Of a stretch of 39,414 bases of DNA, positions 12,801-21,800 are shown piece by piece. Position 1 is the stretch's first letter; each line of letters opens with the position of its first letter. Source of the stretch: Roseovarius marisflavi (lineage in GTDB: Bacteria; Pseudomonadota; Alphaproteobacteria; Rhodobacterales; Rhodobacteraceae); the NCBI RefSeq assembly GCF_900142625.1, contig NZ_FRBN01000026.1, positions 7,501-46,914 on the forward strand, in the 5' to 3' direction. The notes beneath the pieces are model-generated. The model ran no database searches and had not been told where the DNA came from. It saw nothing but the letters and a program-made list of their open reading frames with translations. The position numbers and the translations under genes were made by a program.

Positions 12801-15800
12801 GTTGGCCTCGTGGTTGGTTTGTGCGCGCACGACAACCGATCCGGCGTCAATATCCGAATTGCCACGGATTTTGGCCGAGACCGTCGGATCAATCGTGACA
12901 ACCGCCTTGGACAGGCCAAGCGTCACAAGACCAAGCGACAGGCCGCGCACGGTTGCGGTGCCGGTGGCGACGCTGTTGGCATCGACCGTCATCGCGCCGC
13001 TGACATTGATATTGGCACTGTTGATATCGGCACGGGTCGTCCCGCCGATATCCACGCCCATTATGTTGACGCCGCCCGCCGCAAGCCCGCCCGAAAGCGA
13101 GCGTCCGGTGACGCTGGCAACCGTATCGCTGCGCGCATCCATATCAAGACTGTCGACGCCGCCATTTGTCCCGCCGCCGATATCGGCCAGCGTGCCGATG
13201 CGTGCTTCGGTGGTTCCGGTGATATCGACCTGGCTGACCGAGGCCCCGGCCACAAAAGAGCCGACCGCAAGCTGAGTGCTTTCCAGCACGATATCGCGCT
13301 CGGAGCTGGCCGAAAGGGTGATGCGGTCACTGTCGATGACATCGCCGTCGATTTCTGCCCGCGCACCGGTTGAATCGGTGTGAACCACGACCGACGCGCC
13401 AAGCGCGCCGGCAAGCCCGGCCGTGCCGAGAACCGAAACGCTATCGGCGTTGATCCGCATGTCCGAAAGGACATCGACCTGGCCAAAAGTGGTGCTGCGC
13501 CCCGCCGAAATGGTGGCCGTGCTGTCAATGCTGGCGGTGGTGCCGCGCGACAGGGTGTTGACCGTGATGCCTGCGCCGACAGCGGCAAAGCCAAGCGACA
13601 CGGCGCCGGCATCTGTATCAAGGTCAATCCGCTCATTCGCGCGGATGAACACGTCATCGCCCGCATTTACCACGCCCGCGACAAAGGCATCGGTGCCGGT
13701 GGTGGTGACACTCGCCGTTGCGCCGCTGGCCGCCGTGCCCGAGGTGTTGCTTGCAACTGTCGAGTTGCTGTTCTGGGTCGCCGAGGCGATGCGCGCCGTC
13801 GCCGAAGGCTGACCGGTGCCATCGACATTCTCACTGCCGTCGCTGCTTGCGAAACCGCCAAGCACATCGTTCGACCAACCGGTCGAGGCGGCGCCGTCCG
13901 CTTCGGTGATTGCGTTCTGACCACCGACCGAAAGCTCGGCGTTCTGATCGCTGTTAAGGTCATTGCCAAACGACAGAACCGAAACCGAGGCCGCAAGCGC
14001 AAGCGCGCCGCCGCCGCCGGAAATCACCAACTGGTCGACATTCATCAATTCCGCAGCGCCGACGATCACATCGCCGCCCGCGTTCACGCGGGTGCCCGCC
14101 GCCGTATAAGCGCTTGTATCCGAACGGATAATCCCAACACCCAAGGCGCCAGCAGCGCTTCCGCCAAGGGACAGCGCAAGCGCGCCGTGTCCGGCGAAGA
14201 AATCAAGCTTGTTGCCCGCCGTGACAAGCACGGACTGGCTCGCATCGCCGCTTTCACGCTGATTCACCTGCGCGGTGCCGCCGACATAGGCCGAGGTATC
14301 GCTATCGACCACCACGACGCCAATCGCCCCGGCAATCCCGACCGCGCCAACACCGGCAGCCGCGCCAAAGACGAACAGATCCTCGGCGCTTTCGGCCGAG
14401 ACAAGCACGCCTTCTGCACTCTGGCGCCCAAGGGCATCGCCGTCGTCATATGTATCATTCGCACCAGTCAGCGTGCCGTTCAGAACACTGCCTGCCGCGC
14501 CGCCCGCGCGGGCATCGACCTGCGCCGATCCGGCGATATAGGCCTCGGTGGTTTTCTCGACCACCACCACGTTGACCCCGGCACCAACACCGCCGCTGCC
14601 GCCAACACCCGCGGCGCCGGCCAGAACATCGGCGGTTGTGTCATGATAGGCATCAACAACCACGTTATGGTCGGCAATCACGTCAGCCGCGCCATCAATC
14701 GCCGCGATAACATCGGATTTCATCACGATCGCATTGGCCGAGATACCGGCCCCGCCAGAGGCCCCGCCCGCGACCGATACGGTCACCGCAAGCGCATCCT
14801 CGACGGCATCCGCCGCGACGATCACATCGCCCGCGCTGCGCAGGACGGCCCCGGTCACCCGGGCCTCTGTGCGGCTGTCAAAGACGGCGGCACTTGCGCC
14901 CGGCGCACCGGCAAGGCCACCCACGGCAACCGCCGCCATCACGTTCAGCGCATAGCTGTCGGAGGAGGCCGCAACCCGGATATCATCGCCCGCCGCGATC
15001 GTGGTCAGGCGTACGCCCGCGCCGACCTTGGATTCGGTGATGTTGTTGATGACGTTGACCGTGCCACCCAAGGCAACCGCGGCCCCGCCGCCCGACCCGT
15101 TGACCGAGAAGGTCTCGACCCGGTCGGTCGACACCGCCTGAACGGTAATCCCGCCAAGGTTGGTGGCATCCGCCGAGGCCACGCGTTCGCTGTCAAAGCC
15201 CTGATTGTCAAAACCCTGCGCCGAGGCGGTGCTGCTGCTGGCGCCCGAGGTGCCGACGCTCACGTCATTGCCGCCCGCTTCGGCCAGGTATTCAACGCCG
15301 ACACCGCCGGTGAGGGATTTCACGCCGCTACCGCCGCCATTGGCGGTGAGGGTCGCGCCCGCTTCGATCAGGGTTTGCGTGGTCTTGTTGATCACGCTCA
15401 CACCGCCAGAACCCGCACCCGAGGCAATCGCGCCAGAGGCCGCACCGGCAATCACGTCGGTGCTGGTGTTGTCCAACGCATTGATCGCAATGCTGTCGCC
15501 CGCGGTCAGATTGGCCGTGCCCTTGACGGCCGCCTCGGTGGTATTGTCGATCGACAGAACCGACGCCGCGCCGGCAAGCGAGCCGAAGGCGCCGCCAGAG
15601 CCGCTGATCGCGACGACAACCGCTTCGTCCTCGGAGAGGGCACGCACGGCGATATCATCCTTGGTGGTCACATCGCCCGCGATCCACGCGCGGGTTTCCT
15701 TGACCGTGACCTGCACCCCGGCCCCAGCAGCGCCGCCGCCCGTGCCAGACCCGGCAAACGACCCGCCGCCGGACACGACCGTGCCGGTATCGCGGGCCAG

Positions 15801-18800
15801 AACATAAAGATCCTGCGTGCTGTTGGCATCGGTGTCGGTGATCGTGACATTGCCGCCGATCCACGCCTTGGTGACCTCGGTCTGCACCGAAACCGCGCCC
15901 GATCCGGCAAGCCCGGTCGTTCCACCGGCCCCGACGCCGATCGCGCCCGAGATGATAAGTTCTTCAGAAACCGCAGACACCGCCACGCCGCGCACCGCGC
16001 TCAGGGTATGCTCGCCGGTCCCAAGCTCTTCGCCGGTGGGCATTAGGGTGCTGCCGGTGTTGCCTTTGGCGTTGATTGTGGCCGTGCCGTCAATCGCCGC
16101 CGTCGTGGTGTCGTCATGCACCGAGGCCGCCGCGCCAAGGCCCGCGCCAACGGCGCCGCCGCCGCCGACACCGCCGCCAAGGCTTTCCATCGTCACATCG
16201 CTATCGGCCAGAACCGTGACGTTGCCATCGGTATTGACCGTACCGCCGGTGATCCGCGCGGTGGTTTCTTCAATGATGGTGGTATTTGCAAAGGCGCCGG
16301 CTAGGCCAACGCTGCCGCTGGCACCGCCCGCCACGGTAAGCGCCGCGCCGAAGATGCCCGATTGCGCCACAACATCGACACCGCTGATGGTGCGGCTGGA
16401 GGAGGCACCAATCGCGCGATCCGTGCTGCCAAGCGCGCCGGTCGCGGTGATGCTTGAATTGCCGATGATCTCGGCCTCGACCTTGTGCACTGCAACGACG
16501 GTGCCAATCGTGGCGCCAACGCCAACCGACGAGCCCCCCGCAACCGCACCGGCCCCGGCCACAAGAACCGCCGAAGTCACAGGTTCAATCACAGCGCCGC
16601 CAAGATCGCGACCGTTAAGACCGTCGCGACCGCTGCGCGTATCGGCAAAGACGCTCAGGTTGCCCGAGGTGTTGATGTTCGCGCCCTCAACCCGTGCGCG
16701 CACGGTTTCGGTGTCGGTGACCACCGCGATCACGCCCGCAGCAGCCCCCTGACCGCCAACGGCGCCCGCGATCCCGGCAGAGACCAGAACCGGCGAAGAG
16801 GTCGCCACCAGGTCAACGCCGCGCACATTGCGCGCCGTGCCGCTGTCGGTGATGGTGTTCACCTGGTTGCCCGTCGCCGTCACACTCGCGCCGCGCCCGA
16901 TCAGAGCGTCGATATCCGCGACCCGCGTCAGGGTCACGATGGTCGCCCCAAAGGCCGCCCCTGACCCGCCTGCCACGCCGCCCGCAAGCGGCACGATCAC
17001 CGCGTCGCTGTCGGCCTCGACCGTGACCGTTCCGTCGGTCGTGACCGTGGTCAGCGCAGGCACCGCAGCGCCGCCATCGGCAACCGAGAGGGCGCCAATC
17101 CGGGCCGTTGTGGTATCGGTCTGCACGATCGTGTTGATGGTGCCCGAGCCGGCAATGCCGGACCCGCCGCCAGAACCGGCAATCGTAAGGCCGGTCACGA
17201 TAAAGAAGCTGTCGGCATAGACATCGACGCCATTGATCGCTCGCGTGCCCTCGTCATCGGGCACAATCGTCGCATCGCCAAGCGCGCGCGCCGTGACGCT
17301 CGCCCCGGCCTCGATCTCAGCGAGGGTGCGCGACAGGGTGAGCGCAACCGAGACCGATGCGCCAACCGCGCCGGACGAGCCAACCGCGACCGATCCCGCA
17401 CCGAAGACCATGATAAGATCGCTGTCCGAGCCGATCGTGACATTGCCATTGGTATCAACCACTGCCCCGGCGCCAATCGCCGCGCGGGTTTCATCGTCGG
17501 TGACGACAATCGAAATCGCCCCGGCGCCGGCAAAGCCGCTGCTGCCAGAGCCGGCAACGGTAAGGCCGACGATCACAAGATCACTATCGGCAGAAACATC
17601 AACACCGCGCACCGTGCGCGTGCCGCCGTCATCCGGCAGGGTGCTGGCGCCGCGAATGGCATCTGCCGTCACGCTGGCGTTGCCGATAACGGCCTGCACC
17701 ACGCTCTTGCGCGCGATAACGCTGCCTGAAAGGCCGATTCCGGCCCCGCCGCTCGCCACGGCAACCGCGCCGGTGATCGCGGCCGCCTCGGCAAAGGCGT
17801 TGGCATGCAGGGTAACATTGCCCTGGGTCGTGACAACCGCACCATCGGCGATCAGCGCCTCGGTGACCGAGGCATTGCCGGTCGCGGATGCGTTTTCATA
17901 GTCAAGCGAGGGCACCGGGTTATCCCCGTTGATCACCTCGTTGGTGCCAAACAGGAAGCTGCCCGAAAAACTACCTGCGCCGGAAAAACCGCCGCTGGAG
18001 GACGAGCCGGAAATCGCCGCCGTATTCGACAGGATGGTGTCATTGGCAAAGACATCGACGCCGCGCATGGTGCGGGTCTCGCCATCGACAGTGCGCACCA
18101 ATGCCGTCTCGGCATTGGCCGTGATCCGGGCGTTGCCGCGAATTTCGGCTTCGGTCTGATTGATGGTGACAAGCGGGGCCGCTGCGACACCAACGGCGCT
18201 GCCGCCGCTGCTCAGGGCCACAGCGCCCGCGATCATGCCGCCAAAGAGATTGCTATCGGCATAGACTGATACGCTTCCTGCGGTGATCACGGTGCCGTCA
18301 ATCGAGGCACTCGTGGTCCGGTCCAGCACGCCAAGCGACAACGATCCCGCGCCAGAGAAGCTCGAGGAGGAGGACCCGCCAACGGCAAAGTTGATCAGGA
18401 TATCGTCCGACAATGCCGCAACCGACACCCCGGCGCGCGATTCAACGACCGCCCCGGTGCCGATAAAGGCCAGCACGTCGCGATCCATGGTCTGAATGCC
18501 AAAAGCCGCGCCAAGCGCGCCGGTGTTGCCCTTGGCGATTCCACCTGCAAGGCTGATCTGAAGGGTGCTTGCGCGGGCATCGACCGTCACGCCCTGTGCG
18601 GCTACGGCATTGGGCGCAATCTCGTCGACGAGCGGATCATCAAGGTCCGAATTGACCCGCGCCCCGGCGGCAATCGACGCCTCGGTCGTGCCATTGACGG
18701 TGGTGGTCGCAACCGAACCGGCCACGGCGACCTGATCGGCCTTGGACCCGGCCACGGAGACCATGAAGAGCTTGTCATCGGTATCGGCGCTGACGATCAA

Positions 18801-21800
18801 CCCGTGTTCGGTTGCGCCCTGAACATCAAGGCCAGCGCCCTGCCCGAGGGTCACCACATTGGCACCCGAAGTTACGCTGGCGCGGGTGTTGTGATCAGCC
18901 ACCAACACGCCCGGCGCGATGCCGACGCCCGTCGTGCCGCTGGCAAAGCCGCCCGCGACGCCGACAACGATCAATTCATCCTGGGCGAAAATCCCAAGGC
19001 TGCCGGTGGCGCGCACGGTGCCGCCCACTTCGGCAATCACATCGCTATCGACAAAGTTAAACCCAACCGACCCGGCAAGGCCAAGCCCGGTATCAGCGAT
19101 GCCGATGCTCGCCGCCAGCGAGACGATAACGCTGAAATTCTCTGCTTTAACAGTAACATCACCGCCAGCGGTGACAGTGCCGTCAATCTCTGCCTTCACG
19201 GAATCGGTGAAGATACCGATGTCGAAGGCCGCCCCGACGGCGGTCTTGTTGCCATCGGCCGCAGCCCCGGCCACGTTGACGCTGATGGCGTAATCATTGG
19301 CATGAACCTCGACATTGCCGCCTGTGGTGACGGTCGCTGCGCTGCCGATCAGGGCCTCGGTTGTGTCATCCGCAACGGTCACATTGACCGACCCCGCAAT
19401 CGCCGTATCGGTCGCTGCCCCGCCAGAGCCGCCAACCGCAAAGCCAACGCTTTCCGACCGGGTTTCGGCCTCGACCGTCAGGTCGCCCGTGCCGTTGATG
19501 GTCACGGTTGCATTCTCGATCGCCGCGCGTGTGGTGCGGTCAAAAACCGTCACCCCAACAGCACCGGCTATGCCGGTGTCACCGCCACCCGGCGTGCCGG
19601 AAATGATCGTGATCGGCACCGACACGGCAATCACCGGCCCAGAGGTGCGCGCATGTACTGTCACGTCGCCACCCGAGGTGACGGTGGTGTCGCTGATCAA
19701 AGCCTCGGTGGTCTGATCGATAAGGTTGATGCCAACCGCGCCCGAAATCCCAAGCCCGGCCACACCCGCCACATCAAGGGCGCCGCCCCCGGTCGTGACA
19801 CTGTTTTGATCAACCGTCGGAGGGGTGGCGTTATCCGCCGGATCGCTCGGGGTGCCCGATGCACTATCGGGTTTCGCGGCGGCAAAGGCCACCACAAGCC
19901 CAAGGTTAAGGCTATCGGCCTCGACGGTCACATTACCCGCACTGCGCACACCGGTATTAAACGCCGGATCGGTCGGAATCGTGCCATCCTCGACATTGCC
20001 GATCTTGGCAAGGGTGACGTTGGTCACGTCATTGACCGCCGCACTTGCCCCGACGCCGGTGCTTCCGCCTTTGGCAAAGGCCACGCCAAAGCTCAGCATG
20101 GTCGCGGAATGTTCGGCATCGACCGTCACGTTGCCCGCATCCACCGATGCGCCATCCTCGATAAAGGCGCGCGCGGTGTTCACATGGTCGTTGATCGAAA
20201 TGCTGCCCTGAAAATTCACGTCCTCAGCGCTGCCGCCGGCATCGGTAAGGTTCATCACGAACTGCCGTGTTTCGGCATCAACCACGAGGTCATGCACAAC
20301 TGTTATCTCGGCGCCATCGGCGATAAAGGCATCGGCCTCGTTGGTTTTGGCAACATAGCTGAACGATCCGCCCACCGAGGAGCCGTCGCTTTTGGTCGCG
20401 CCCTTGAACATCGCCTTGATATTGGGCGGGCCGACGATGTCGACGGTCTCGATGCTTGCCAGCGATTCCACCCGCGCGCCGTTGGCGGCGGTGACCGTGA
20501 CGCGCGCGCCGTCGCCAACACTGGCCTTGGCGGTGTTGTGAATCAAAATGACATTGACCGAGCCGGCAATCGCCAGCTTGCCGTCGGTGCCGGTGTCGGA
20601 ATTGCCCGCAGCCGCGCTTGCCGCGACATAGCTTGTCGCGACCTTATCCGGCAAACCGCCCTGGGGATTGGCATAGCCAAGGAACGGCGTCGCCGCATCC
20701 GACACGCCGGTCAGAGCAGGCCCGAGCGACTCGTCGTAATAGTCCTGGAAGGCAGAAACCGACTGGTTCGCCGCCAAGGTTGCCTGTTCAGGGTCCTGAG
20801 GATTGACGTTATCGGCCACATTGCCGAACGCGGCCGAGATCGACGGCATCTGCCCAAGGGCGGTGCCAAGATCGTTGATCGCATCAAAGAAGGCCGGAAT
20901 TTCGTCAAGGAAATCAACCTGATTGGGGATGATCGCCTCTGCGTCCACCACCAATGCGCCGACCGTCACACTCGCGCCGTCAATCCGCGCAACCGCGTCA
21001 TTGTCGAACTGCGACACGTTGATGCCGCCCGCCAGACTAATCGCGGCGCCCGCACCCGAACCACCAATCGCAACGGTGCGGAAATTATCCTCGGTGGTGG
21101 CCTGAACGGTGAGCGTCTCGCCCGCCGTCACAATCGCCCCATCCAACAGGAAGGCATTGGCCTGAAGCGTATTTTCGGAGACGATCACCGCCGCAGACAG
21201 GCCAAACTGCCCCGGACCGCCCCATTGGCCACCTGCCCCGCCAGCGTTCGAGCTAAGGCGCTGTTGCGCCGCCTGCTGCGGGCTTTGTTCTGTGACAGAT
21301 GGTTTTGCCTTGGTCACGGCCTTGGCATCAAGCAGGGTTTCGGCATTTACCGCACTTGCGGAAACGGTCACATCCTCGGTGCCGCCAAGGGTGCCCGCGA
21401 CCTGCGAGGTGGCGGTGTTGTCAAGGAAGGCCAGCGTGATCGCAACCGCTTCGCCCTGATTGGCCTGGGGCTGCACGATGCGCGACTTGGTGTTGACAGC
21501 CTGTTCGGTGGTCGTGGTGCCATCAATGGTCACATTCACACCGGTGATCGACGCGCCCGCCGCCACATCGGTCAGCGCCTCGGTGGTGGCATCGCCAAGC
21601 GTCATGGCAAGCGCCGGTCCCTTGACCCGCTTGAACCCGCGCGGCGCATCCGCCGATGTCTTGTTCTTTTTCGCAACGGTCAGGCCCGAGACGATATTGG
21701 TCGAGACATCAAGCGTGTTGTCGCTGCTTGAGGCGATAGAGATATCACCGCCCGCATCAAGCGTGACGCCAGTGCCGACATTGGTGGTCGCCGTCGCATC

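Noticed and set aside
1524..21731. Very long plus-strand open frames opposite the giant gene (for example 1524-3353, 6177-9020, 13380-16046, 18804-21731)
   Set aside because: They are antisense shadows: the GC-rich, Ala/Gly/Asp/Val/Thr-rich minus-strand coding sequence rarely creates stops in the opposite frame. Their translations are His/Arg/Ala-rich without domains and they lack ribosome sites.
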